Both the position numbers and the translations under genes were made by a program. The notes under the pieces are model-generated. The model was not told the origin of the DNA, ran no database searches, and saw nothing but the letters and a program-made list of their open reading frames with translations. DNA of 42,709 nt from a virus. The stretch lies in the IMG/VR virus record IMGVR_UViG_3300044684_000123, positions 1 to 42,709 of that record; one strand, given 5' to 3'. Within the stretch, counting starts at the first letter, position 1. Every line of letters starts with the position of its first letter. Shown piece by piece: positions 29,672 to 36,642 of the stretch.

Positions 29672-30675
29672 GTATCTTTAAAATCGAAGAAGCCGAACGC
29701 GAAGGCGCGCGGCTGGTGGTCGGACTGGGCGGCGTGTCGGGCGGTGGCAAGACGTTCACGGCGCTGCAGCTCGCCTGGGGCATGGCGAATTACGACAGCA
29801 AGAAAGTCGGATTCATCTGCACGGAAAACCGGCGGGGCCGCCTGTACAGCGATGCGCTGCGGGACGAGCACGGCGTGATCCACAAATTCCTGATTGGCGA
29901 TCTCACGCCGCCGTTTTCGCCCGCGCGCTACATCGAAGCCATCCAGGCGTTCGTGGATGCCGGCGTGGAAGTGCTGGTGATCGACAGCGTATCGCACGAA
30001 TGGGAAGGCCAGGGCGGCTGCGAAGATATCGCGCATGCACCTGGCCGCGACGGGCGAGCGCCGAAGAACCCACGATGGAACGAAGCGAAGCGCGAGCACA
30101 AGTCGTTCATGAACGCCATGCTGCAGTCGCCGCTGCACATCATCGCGTGCATGCGGGCTCGGGAAAAGGTGAAGCTTCAGAAGGTTGTCCGGGACAACCG
30201 GGAAGTTACCGAATACGTGCCGCAGGGCGTGCTGCCCATCCAGGAAAAGAATTTCACGTTCGAACTGACGGCATCACTGATGCTGTGGAACGGCGGCAAG
30301 TCGCGCGAAATCATCAAGTGCCCCGCAGAACTGCAGGGCATCTTCGGCACGGCAGGCGAGTGGGCCGAAGGCTATCTGACAGCAGCGCAGGGCAAGGCGT
30401 TGCGCGACTGGGTGGACGGCGCGAAGTCGGTGGATGACGAAGTAAAGCGCGCGCGCGACAGCCTGCAGCTGGTCTGCGAACAGGGCATGGAAGCGCTGCA
30501 AAAGGCGTGGACGGCGCTGCCGGCGAACGTCCGCAAGGCAATCAGCACGAAGGGGTGCCCCGACGATTTGAAGAAATCGGCGCAGGCATTCGACGCGCAA
30601 CGGGCTGCCGCGAACGACAATCGCGAAGCGGACGATTTGAACGCAACGCTGGGCGTCGGCAACGCCGCAGCATAA
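29668..30675 (+). CDS. Sak4-like RecA-fold ATPase (recombination)
   Basis: 335 aa. Walker A in GVSGGGKTFTALQLAWGM, a FICTENRRGRLYSD segment, Walker B in VEVLVIDSVSHEWEGQGG, and later LHIIACMRAREKVKLQK. This is the pattern of phage AAA_24/Sak4-type ATPases, single-domain RecA relatives that work with phage SSB and an exonuclease in homologous recombination. The gene order exonuclease-ATPase-SSB in this window supports that. The C-terminus has AAANDNREADD. The alternative is a helicase-loader-like ATPase. Confidence 0.78.
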   Translation: MSIFKIEEAEREGARLVVGLGGVSGGGKTFTALQLAWGMANYDSKKVGFICTENRRGRLYSDALRDEHGVIHKFLIGDLTPPFSPARYIEAIQAFVDAGVEVLVIDSVSHEWEGQGGCEDIAHAPGRDGRAPKNPRWNEAKREHKSFMNAMLQSPLHIIACMRAREKVKLQKVVRDNREVTEYVPQGVLPIQEKNFTFELTASLMLWNGGKSREIIKCPAELQGIFGTAGEWAEGYLTAAQGKALRDWVDGAKSVDDEVKRARDSLQLVCEQGMEALQKAWTALPANVRKAISTKGCPDDLKKSAQAFDAQRAAANDNREADDLNATLGVGNAAA

Positions 30676-30700
30676 CCGGGGAAGGGGAAGCATCACACAC

Positions 30701-30937
30701 ATGGCGCAGGCACAACCGAAATTCCTTAGCGCTGCGGAAGTCTCGCAGCGCTGGGGTGGCGCGGTCAGCACGGGAACGCTGGCGAACTGGCGCACGCAGA
30801 AAAAGGGGCCGCCGTATCAGAAGCTGGGCAGTAAGGTACGCTATCCCATCGCGCAGCTAGAAGCGTGGGAAGCTGCGCACATGATGATGAACGCGGCGAA
30901 CGACAACGAAACGCACACCGAAGATATCGCGAAATGA
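30701..30937 (+). CDS. Helix-turn-helix DNA-binding protein, excisionase-like
   Basis: 78 aa; GGGAAGGGGAAG lies upstream. MerR/AlpA-like short HTH: FLSAAEVSQRWGGAVSTGTL, ANWRTQKKGPPYQKLGSKVR and YPIAQLEAWE. It could be the excisionase that partners the integrase, although it lies far from it. Ends NAANDNETHTEDIAK. ATGA overlap with the next gene. Confidence 0.65.
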   Translation: MAQAQPKFLSAAEVSQRWGGAVSTGTLANWRTQKKGPPYQKLGSKVRYPIAQLEAWEAAHMMMNAANDNETHTEDIAK

Positions 30938-31392
30938 ATTCCGCACTCGACACACAAGTGGGCGGCAACCACTATAAAGACATGCCGATTCAGCCGATGG
31001 AATACAGCATGGCGAACGGCCTGGATGCCTGCCAGCACACCATCATCAAGTACGTGACGCGCTTCCGCCAGAAAGGCGGCATCCAGGATTTAGAGAAGGC
31101 GCGGCACACGCTCGATATGCTGATTGAATTCGAGCGGCGTCACGAAGGCGCAGAGAAGGCGCAAGCGGCCTTCGAACACGGGCGGACGGTGACGCGGGGC
31201 AAATGTCTGGCGCCGGAATCCGCAGAGCTTTGCAGCGAGTGCAAGGCGGCCGGCATTAGTTGCCCATTCATCCCGACGAGGCCGGCGAACGACAACGCCC
31301 CTGCGTTTCGTGGCCCGCTGCACGCTGACGGCACCACCTGGTGCTGCGGCACGCCGAACCCGTCCTACTGCCAGGGGTGCCCGCGTGTCTGA
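30934..31392 (+). CDS. DUF3310-like protein with Cys-rich tail
   Basis: 152 aa. The N-terminal QVGGNHYKDMPIQPMEYSMA, then CQHTIIKYVTRFRQKGGIQD and LEKARHTLDMLIEFE, is the DUF3310 phage 'nucleotide kinase-like' family. The C-terminal half is Cys-rich (CLAPESAELCSECKAAGISC and WCCGTPNPSYCQGC), possibly binding two metals, joined by TRPANDNAPAF. DUF3310 proteins accompany phage replication genes; activity is not established. Confidence 0.75.
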   Translation: MNSALDTQVGGNHYKDMPIQPMEYSMANGLDACQHTIIKYVTRFRQKGGIQDLEKARHTLDMLIEFERRHEGAEKAQAAFEHGRTVTRGKCLAPESAELCSECKAAGISCPFIPTRPANDNAPAFRGPLHADGTTWCCGTPNPSYCQGCPRV

Positions 31393-31603
31393 CGATATCG
31401 ACAAGGCGCAGGCCGCCGATGAAGTGAACACGCAGGACGCGCTGGAACGGCAGCGCGCCATTGCCAGGGCAACGCCGCGCATGACTGCGCGCGGCGAGTG
31501 CCTGAATCCGCACTGCGCCGAACCGTTCGCGGCGAACGACAACGTGCGACTGTACTGCGGCCCAAACTGCGAAGCTGAACACCGCAGACTGCGGCGGGCG
31601 TGA
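31385..31603 (+). CDS. Small zinc-binding protein
   Basis: 72 aa from GTG 31385, overlapping the previous stop by 8 bp; a longer ATG frame upstream is not supported. Contains GECLNPHCAEPFAANDN then RLYCGPNCEAEHRR, a C-x4-C ... C-x3-C-x3-H zinc knuckle with an ANDN motif inside the loop between the metal ligands. Function unknown. Confidence 0.6.
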   Translation: MSDDIDKAQAADEVNTQDALERQRAIARATPRMTARGECLNPHCAEPFAANDNVRLYCGPNCEAEHRRLRRA

Positions 31604-31635
31604 TATCATTTAGTTTTTGAGGAAATCAAACCACC

Positions 31636-32085
31636 ATGAAATCCATCGGACTGGCCCGCCTGGGCCGTGATGCTGAAGTGCGCTACACCCCTGGCGGCGA
31701 TGCGGTGTGCAACCTGTCGCTGGCGTATGTCTGCGGTCGCAAAAAGGAAGGCGACCAATACCCGCCCAGCCAGTGGGTTGACGCCAGCTTGTGGGGCAAG
31801 CAGGCCGAAGCGCTCGCGCCGTATCTGGTGAAAGGCAGCGTTCACTGCTTCACGCTGGCGGATATTCACATCGAAAAGTACCAAGGGCAGAACGGCGAAG
31901 GCTACAAGCTGGTTGCGCGCGTCGAAGGCGTCGAACTCGGGCCGCGCAGCGGTGATGCGCCGGCCGGTGGCGACGAGCGCGCAGCACGTCCAGCATCCGG
32001 CGGGAGTCAGCCGCAGCGCCGCGCAAGCGGCGACGGTCGGGCCGCAGGCCAGGGCGGCGACATGGACGACGATATCCCGTTCTGA
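31636..32085 (+). CDS. ssb: Single-stranded DNA-binding protein
   Basis: 149 aa; GAGGAAATC lies upstream. OB-fold features LARLGRDAEVRYTPGGDAVC and NLSLAYVCGRKKEGDQYPPS with QWVDASLWGKQAEALAPYLV are typical of SSB. A Gly/Arg/Gln linker leads to the acidic tip DMDDDIPF that recruits partner proteins. It works with the exonuclease and Sak4-like ATPase in recombination and with the primase in replication. Confidence 0.93.
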   Translation: MKSIGLARLGRDAEVRYTPGGDAVCNLSLAYVCGRKKEGDQYPPSQWVDASLWGKQAEALAPYLVKGSVHCFTLADIHIEKYQGQNGEGYKLVARVEGVELGPRSGDAPAGGDERAARPASGGSQPQRRASGDGRAAGQGGDMDDDIPF

Positions 32086-32117
32086 TTTTCAACCACCACC
32101 AGGAACACGAACCAACC

Positions 32118-32291
32118 ATGAAAACTGAATTCAAACGTGGCGCCAAGGTCATCGCATCGCCGTCGCGCGGCAAATCGTTCCGTGCTCGCGTGCTTCGTCG
32201 GTACGACACGCCGAAAGGCCAGTTCGTCGTCGTGAAGGACGGCACGGGGCGCGAGGTGAACATGCGGCCTGGGATGCTCAGGCTGGCGTAA
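32118..32291 (+). CDS. Small basic hypothetical protein
   Basis: 57 aa from ATG 32118, with AGGAACACGAACC upstream. Small beta barrel-like pattern (FKRGAKVIASPSRGKSFRAR, VLRRYDTPKGQFVVVKDG, REVNMRPGMLRLA). KOW/SH3-like appearance. Last gene of the rightward operon, followed by a terminator. Nucleic-acid binding is plausible from charge. Confidence 0.6.
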   Translation: MKTEFKRGAKVIASPSRGKSFRARVLRRYDTPKGQFVVVKDGTGREVNMRPGMLRLA

Positions 32292-32295
32292 CAGC

Positions 32296-32323
32296 AAAAA
32301 CCCGCCACGAAGGCGGGTTTTTT
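32296..32323. terminator. Bidirectional terminator between converging units
   Basis: Stem CCCGCC / GGCGGG, loop ACGAA, flanked by AAAAA and TTTTTT, so it works in both directions. It ends the rightward SSB operon and the leftward RHH/DUF4160 unit. Confidence 0.92.
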
Positions 32324-32328
32324 ATTCG

Positions 32329-32598
32329 TCATGCTGCGCGCGGCTTCTTTTTCTTTACCGGCTTTTTTACCGTAATCGGCCGCTTCAGAACGTTTTCGAG
32401 CGCGGCCACGCGAGCGCCCAGGTCGTCGCGCTCCAATCCTTCACGCAGCTTCATCTGCATCAGCGTCTGATAGGGCACCCCCAGGCGTTCGGCCTTTTCG
32501 CGGTACGCGTCCAGCAAGTCGCCTGGGATGCGCATTGAAATCGTGATGCGCAGGTTTTCCGGCTTCACGTCGTCGTCGGTGATGTGGTCCTTAGTCAT
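32329..32598 (-). CDS. Ribbon-helix-helix protein, BrnA/CopG-like (putative antitoxin)
   Basis: 89 aa from ATG 32598, overlapping the upstream DUF4160 stop by 8 bp. The RHH strand and helices are at about 16-60 (ENLRITISMRIPGDLLDAYR, EKAERLGVPYQTLMQMKLRE), followed by a coiled helix and a basic tail (KKPVKKKKPRAA). Such proteins bind promoter palindromes as dimers, and two GTATATAC palindromes lie in this unit's promoter. Pairing with DUF4160 suggests a toxin-antitoxin-like module. Confidence 0.7.
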   Translation of the reverse strand: MTKDHITDDDVKPENLRITISMRIPGDLLDAYREKAERLGVPYQTLMQMKLREGLERDDLGARVAALENVLKRPITVKKPVKKKKPRAA

Positions 32599-32821
32599 GA
32601 ATGCGGTTCCATTCGTCCATCAGGACAGTTTCGTATTTCTCGATCAGGTCGGCAAGCCGGCGCAGGTCCTTTGCGCCGATGCCATCGTTGCTCATAACGC
32701 GCCGCGTCTTGATTTCGATGCGGGCGCTTATGCCGGGGCCGATGCAGTGAACGTGCGGCGGCATGTGGTCGTTCGTGTAGATAACGATGCGGTAGTTGCG
32801 GAATTCAATGATCGTCGGCAT
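32591..32821 (-). CDS. DUF4160-family protein (putative toxin-side partner)
   Basis: 76 aa from ATG 32821. The family motif is clear: MPTIIEFRNYRIVIYTNDHM, PPHVHCIGPG and ARIEIKTRRVM. DUF4160 genes are commonly found in two-gene units with small DNA-binding partners in bacterial genomes and mobile elements; activity is not established. First gene of its operon. Confidence 0.75.
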   Translation of the reverse strand: MPTIIEFRNYRIVIYTNDHMPPHVHCIGPGISARIEIKTRRVMSNDGIGAKDLRRLADLIEKYETVLMDEWNRIHD

Positions 32822-32827
32822 GCGTCC

Positions 32828-32855
32828 GGTATATACCAAGTATATACGGTGTCAA
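32828..32855 (-). promoter_or_regulatory. Promoter and double palindromic operator of the RHH/DUF4160 unit
   Basis: On the minus strand TTGACA (32855-32850, a perfect -35) is followed after 16 nt by TATACC (32833-32828). Two perfect GTATATAC palindromes (32829-32836 and 32840-32847), 11 bp apart, fall in the spacer and -10. One helical turn of separation fits cooperative RHH dimers and autoregulation. Confidence 0.75.
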
Positions 32856-32867
32856 GCGCGGAAAATG

Positions 32868-32890
32868 AAAAACCCGCCACTGGGGCGGGT
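32868..32890 (-). terminator. Terminator below the integrase unit
   Basis: Stem ACCCGCC / GGCGGGT with 5-nt loop and TTTTT on the minus strand. It would stop leftward transcription from the integrase before the RHH/DUF4160 promoter, and so isolates that cassette. Confidence 0.8.
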
Positions 32891-33301
32891 CCTTCGTGCC
32901 GGCTTACGCGTTTCGCAGCGGCTGCCCTGGTGCCAGTTTCTGGCGTCGTCGGGCAATCACGGTGTGATCGTTTGGCGAGGGGTGCCAGCGGGGGACTGGC
33001 CGCATATCGTTAATACCGCTGTCGCTGCATTCGCCTATGCACCCTCGCGGCTGGCGACTGCCTGTGCAGTCCCAAGGCTGGCCAGCTTTCCCGCCGCGTG
33101 TCGCAGCAGGCTTGGCTTGCAGTATCAGCGCTCAATCGCCATGCGTGAAAGTGGCCGCTAACGGCGGCCAGTCGTCCAGTTCCTTTATCGCGTGGTCACT
33201 GGCAACTTAGCTTGTCGCATTCGCTGCAATCGGGCGGCGGCGTTCGTGGACATTTATGAACCCCGTCTTGAACTCCGCTAAGTCATCCAGGGTTGATGCC
33301 A
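32891..33301. other. Gene-poor stretch between integrase and the DUF4160 cassette
   Basis: About 410 bp. Leftward from 33302 a single frame begins with a 31-codon ORF (ATG overlapping the integrase stop as TAATG; MASTLDDLAEFKTGFINVHE...; TAA at 33209-33207). It continues in frame past the TAA to DHAIKELDDWPPLAATFTHG, a TGA, and then a further open stretch to about 32905. This may be a decayed gene, or the short ORF may be genuine. I see no RNA gene or hairpin of note besides the terminator at 32868. Confidence 0.4.
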
Positions 33302-34603
33302 TTATGCCGCCTCCGCGAACTCGCGTGATTGATTTTCGCTATCGGTTTTCTTTTCCGATTTGATACGCTTCGCCGGCACCACCACGTTCTTTTCGAACCA
33401 CTTACCCCACTTCGTCATCGCGGCGCGCATCTGCGGCAGATAGTCCGTGTGATCGTAGTGGATGCCGCCAGCGTCCTTGCGGGCGTGCTGCTGCAGCAGG
33501 TCGCGCGTGAAGCGATCCACCAGCGCACCGTCGCCCATGCGGGACTTCCAGGTGCGGCGCAGGTCACGCGCCTGGAACGGGGCGCAGCAGTCCAGCGATG
33601 CGATGTGATGCGACACGGCCAGGAAGCCCATGCGTTCCGACTTCGAACCCGTGCGGGCGGGGAACAGCGGGCCGTCGCCGTGCCAGCGCTTCAGGCGCTT
33701 GAATATCTCGACAGCCTGCGGCGGCAACGGGATGACGTGCTGGTGTTTGCGGCCCTTCGTCTTTTCGGCTGGAATGGTCCACACGGCGCGCGCTGTATCG
33801 ACTTCGCGGCCGTCCACCTTGATGGTTTCCTGCACGCGCTGACCGCAGAGCATCACCAGGCGCGCGCAGTCGCCGGACCCTTCGTCCGTCAGGTTAGCCC
33901 ACACGGCTGCCATTTCTTCAGGTGACAGGTTGCGCGCTCGCGCCTTGTTCGCGCGCGGGTCCTTCGGCACGGCGGCCACCGGGTTCGCCTGGATGCCCCA
34001 GTCGTACGTCACTTCCTGGGTGTAGTCGTTCGTCGCCTTCATCCCCCACCCGAACGCCGACGACATATAGGTGCGCTGGATATCTGCCGTGCGCAGCGCG
34101 CCGCGCTTCGCCGCAGCCACCAAGGGAACGCGGATATCTGCCGGCGTCACGTCGCCAGCCAGCTTGTCGCGGCCCAGCTGGTCGGCGGCGTTGTACTTGC
34201 CCGTCAGCAGCACGTTTTCCACGTGGCCGGCGGAACCGGCATCGCGCGCCTTCAGGTGCGCCACGTATTTCTTGAACAGATTTTCGACGGTCGGCGGCTC
34301 GGTGTCCTTCGCCACTTCTAGGGCTGCAGCCGGCGCGCTCGCGATCTTCACGACGGGCCGCACTACCTTCTGGAACTCGGCGCGCGCCTCGCCCAGCGAC
34401 ATGGCCGGGTAACGGCCGATCTGCTTGCGCCCGCGCTTGTCGCCTTTCTTCCAGAACGCGAACCACTCGGCCGTCACGCCGGCTTTCGTCTTGCGGATGC
34501 GCAGGCGCAGGCTGCCGCCGCCGTATTCCTGGGACTTGTCGTTCAGCGTCTTTTCGCCGTCGCAGTTCTTTATCGCGGCATCAATTTGGGGCTTTGTCAG
34601 CAC
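33302..34603 (-). CDS. int: Tyrosine-recombinase integrase (P4-type)
   Basis: 433 aa from GTG 34603 with GCGAGGCG upstream. N-terminal DUF4102-like arm-binding domain (SLRLRIRKTKAGVTAEWFAF, GRKQIGRYPAMSLGEARAEF), a central SAM-like domain and the catalytic domain. Active-site residues: Arg in LVMLCGQRVQETIK, Lys in EKTKGRKHQHVI, Arg in ARDLRRTWKSRM (where the usual first His of HxxR is Arg, as in a subset of the family), His in QQHARKDAGGIHYDH and the likely nucleophile Tyr in IHYDHTDYL. It lies next to the tRNA-Gly-type attP core and two pairs of arm repeats. Confidence 0.93.
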   Translation of the reverse strand: MLTKPQIDAAIKNCDGEKTLNDKSQEYGGGSLRLRIRKTKAGVTAEWFAFWKKGDKRGRKQIGRYPAMSLGEARAEFQKVVRPVVKIASAPAAALEVAKDTEPPTVENLFKKYVAHLKARDAGSAGHVENVLLTGKYNAADQLGRDKLAGDVTPADIRVPLVAAAKRGALRTADIQRTYMSSAFGWGMKATNDYTQEVTYDWGIQANPVAAVPKDPRANKARARNLSPEEMAAVWANLTDEGSGDCARLVMLCGQRVQETIKVDGREVDTARAVWTIPAEKTKGRKHQHVIPLPPQAVEIFKRLKRWHGDGPLFPARTGSKSERMGFLAVSHHIASLDCCAPFQARDLRRTWKSRMGDGALVDRFTRDLLQQHARKDAGGIHYDHTDYLPQMRAAMTKWGKWFEKNVVVPAKRIKSEKKTDSENQSREFAEAA

Positions 34604-34620
34604 GTTGTTCGCCTCGCTTT

Positions 34621-34641
34621 TGGGTGCACTTTTGGGTGCAC
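34621..34641 (+). repeat. Integrase arm-type repeats, left pair
   Basis: Two direct copies of TGGGTGCAC (34621-34629, 34633-34641), 12 bp period. The same pair recurs on the other side of the attachment core at 34864-34884 in the same orientation. Confidence 0.75.
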
Positions 34642-34769
34642 TTCTGTTCGAAGTACCCCCTACCTGAAGCGTAAGCGGAATTTCGCGCGCAGGTCAAATA
34701 TCACAGTAGGATCAAATGCTTAGGATGATGCAGCGTGATGGCCGATGAAGGCGCGTTATTGCGTTCCAG

Positions 34770-34817
34770 CAGCCTTCCAAGCTGAATACGAGGGTTCGAT
34801 TCCCTTCACCCGCTCCA
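34770..34817 (+). other. attP: Phage attachment site core (attP): 3' half of tRNA-Gly(UCC)
   Basis: The sequence folds as the 3' portion of a tRNA: anticodon stem CAGC (34770-34773) / GCTG (34781-34784), loop CTTCCAA with anticodon TCC (34776-34778), T-arm with TTCGATT loop, acceptor ...CACCCGC, discriminator T and CCA at 34815-34817. The 5' half (acceptor GCGGGTG and D-arm) is absent. This is how phages that integrate into a tRNA gene restore its 3' end, so the bacterial site is a tRNA-Gly(UCC) gene. Confidence 0.88.
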
Positions 34818-34863
34818 ATAAAATCAATGACTTAGCAGGCGCATTGCTTCAGGCTTGAAATAG

Positions 34864-34884
34864 TGGGTGCACTTGTGGGTGCAC
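34864..34884 (+). repeat. Integrase arm-type repeats, right pair
   Basis: TGGGTGCAC at 34864-34872 and 34876-34884, same 12-bp period and orientation as the left pair. The four sites frame the tRNA core at about 130 bp on one side and 47 bp on the other. Confidence 0.75.
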
Positions 34885-34928
34885 TTTCGCCAAACTCATC
34901 ACGACGCGTCATCCACAATATTTATGCG

Positions 34929-35978
34929 TCACGACGCTACATCCTCGACGGATTCAGCCTGTCCTGCGTTCGGCTGTTCGAGGTCCACGTGGCACACGTA
35001 GCCGTTCGCATCAAGGACGTGTTCGACGCGCGTAGCGATCCACTCGGCAGGTACACCGTCGCGCCAGCCCTGCAGCTTCACCTGGCATTCGGCCGCCAGG
35101 TCAGTGCGGCCTGGACAGGTGATGGACATGGTTTGCATCGCGCGCTGTCGGCGCGCCAGCTCGGCTTTCGCGGCAGCCACGGCCATGTCCTGCGTCGGGA
35201 AATACTGCTTCAGTCGGCGCACCGGCTCGCCGGAACCCACGCTGACTTCGTGACGCTTCGCCTGCTTCACCGCGTGCCAGTACGCGACCACCTTGCCGGC
35301 AGACTCGCGCCGCGATTCGGTCATGTGCCAGCGCGTGTTCTCGCTGCGCGTCAGAGTGACGGACGGCAAGTCCTGGCCGCTCACGCTCTTGAACTCGCCG
35401 CGCTTGGCGAACACCAGCTTGCCGCCTGCGGCCTTCGCCACGGCGTCGTATTTTTTCGCGATGCGCAGCAGCAGATTGATATCGGATTCGTCCGGCTGGT
35501 CGATGTGCGGCAGCTTGATGCTCGCCAGCGACGCGGCCACGGCACCTTCCATGCCGTGTTCCTTCGCGATCTTCTGCACCATCGCGCCGATGGTCGTGCC
35601 AGCCTTCCAGCTTCGAACCTTCTGCGTCTGCAGGTTTTCCTTGCCGCCCTTGCTTTTGTCGTACGGCGCCGCGCGAGCGCGAATAACCATCGTGTCGGGC
35701 GGACCCGACATTTCGATTTCGTCCACGACGAACAGGCCCATGTACTGCGCCTTCCCGTCGTAACCCAGGTACAGCTGCAGCTCTGCGCCAGTCGGCGGCT
35801 TCTGGATGGGTTTGTCCGGGATATGGTCGGCCAGCGCGATTTCCAGCATGTCGCTGGCGTTGCCCGTTTCATCCTTCAGCGCCAGCGACACGAACCGTTC
35901 CTTGATGGTCGCGGTGATATCCTTGCTGTTCGCTTCCAGCCGGTATTCCGGCGTGATGGGCTGCTGCGTCAGTCCCAC
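34929..35978 (-). CDS. D: Late control/tail protein D (P2 gpD-like)
   Basis: 349 aa, overlapping gpX by 10 bp. Recognised by ITPEYRLEANSKDITATIKE at the N-terminus, AELQLYLGYDGKAQYMGLFV, SDINLLLRIAKKYDAVAKAA and the QYFPTQDMAVAAAKAELARR segment. gpD family proteins form the baseplate hub (T4 gp27-like) that receives the gpV spike. Last gene of the late region in the circular map. No clear terminator follows before attP. Confidence 0.9.
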   Translation of the reverse strand: MGLTQQPITPEYRLEANSKDITATIKERFVSLALKDETGNASDMLEIALADHIPDKPIQKPPTGAELQLYLGYDGKAQYMGLFVVDEIEMSGPPDTMVIRARAAPYDKSKGGKENLQTQKVRSWKAGTTIGAMVQKIAKEHGMEGAVAASLASIKLPHIDQPDESDINLLLRIAKKYDAVAKAAGGKLVFAKRGEFKSVSGQDLPSVTLTRSENTRWHMTESRRESAGKVVAYWHAVKQAKRHEVSVGSGEPVRRLKQYFPTQDMAVAAAKAELARRQRAMQTMSITCPGRTDLAAECQVKLQGWRDGVPAEWIATRVEHVLDANGYVCHVDLEQPNAGQAESVEDVAS

Positions 35979-36178
35979 AGTTTCACCTGCTGTTCGGTTG
36001 CCGGCAGCGTGAAATCGGGCAGCACAATGGTGATGCCAGCCGGAAGCACGGGGCCGCGATCAGCCAGGCCGGGGTTCGCATCCAGCAGCTGTTCGACCAC
36101 GCGGCCGTCACGCGTGCCGTAGTAGTTCCATGCGATTTCGTCGGCCAGGTCGCCGTCCTTCGTCGTGTATTCCGTCAT
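35969..36178 (-). CDS. X: Tail protein X (LysM-like)
   Basis: 69 aa; ATGA overlap with U. Sequence features DLADEIAWNYYGTRDGRVVE and LLDANPGLADRGPVLPAGIT with VLPD are the LysM-like P2 gpX family, a small baseplate-hub component. Confidence 0.9.
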   Translation of the reverse strand: MTEYTTKDGDLADEIAWNYYGTRDGRVVEQLLDANPGLADRGPVLPAGITIVLPDFTLPATEQQVKLWD

Positions 36179-36642
36179 TGCGCCAGCTGCGAAAGTTGAT
36201 TTCCGATGAACGTGCCAAGCAGGCTCACGTCGGCACCATCGAACCGCTTCAGCGTCACGCTGAATTCGATTTTTCGCGGCAGCGCGAACGCCGCGAAGAT
36301 GCTCCGCGTTTCGTCAACCTGCGTCACCACCCAGCGGCCGTACAGATTGCCCTGCGCATCCAGCAACGTCTGCGGTTGTCCTTGCGCCGCCAGTGCGCGC
36401 AGCATGTCCATCGCGTTCGCGCTGCCGCGCCACTCGGGATAGATGATGCCAGGCAGCGTGATCGTTTCTTCGCCTGGGCCAGTATACTGCAGCGCAGGCA
36501 GCTGCCCGAAGCGATCCTGCCCAGGCCAGCGATATTCAGCCGTGCGGTGCATTTCCTGAAACACCGCCATGTTCAGCGAAAACCGGAAGCTGCCAAGCAT
36601 GAACATCGGCACGAAGCCGGCAACGAAACTCCCTAAGCTCAT
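36175..36642 (-). CDS. U: Tail protein U (P2 gpU-like)
   Basis: 155 aa; ATGA overlap with the tape measure. FRFSLNMAVFQEMHRTAEYR, then PALQYTGPGEETITLPGIIY and a late FAALPRKIEFSVTLKRFDGA-like strand match P2 gpU, needed for tail assembly near the baseplate. Length is typical. Confidence 0.9.
   Translation of the reverse strand: MSLGSFVAGFVPMFMLGSFRFSLNMAVFQEMHRTAEYRWPGQDRFGQLPALQYTGPGEETITLPGIIYPEWRGSANAMDMLRALAAQGQPQTLLDAQGNLYGRWVVTQVDETRSIFAAFALPRKIEFSVTLKRFDGADVSLLGTFIGNQLSQLAQ

Noticed and set aside
32796-33161. 121-codon plus-strand frame across the DUF4160 promoter and the gene-poor stretch
   Set aside because: It begins inside the DUF4160 gene on the other strand, passes through its promoter and a terminator, and shows no domain pattern.
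34741-34817. A complete tRNA gene at the attachment site
   Set aside because: Only the anticodon arm, T-arm and acceptor 3' strand are present; the D-arm and 5' acceptor strand are missing, so it is an attP core and not a functional tRNA.
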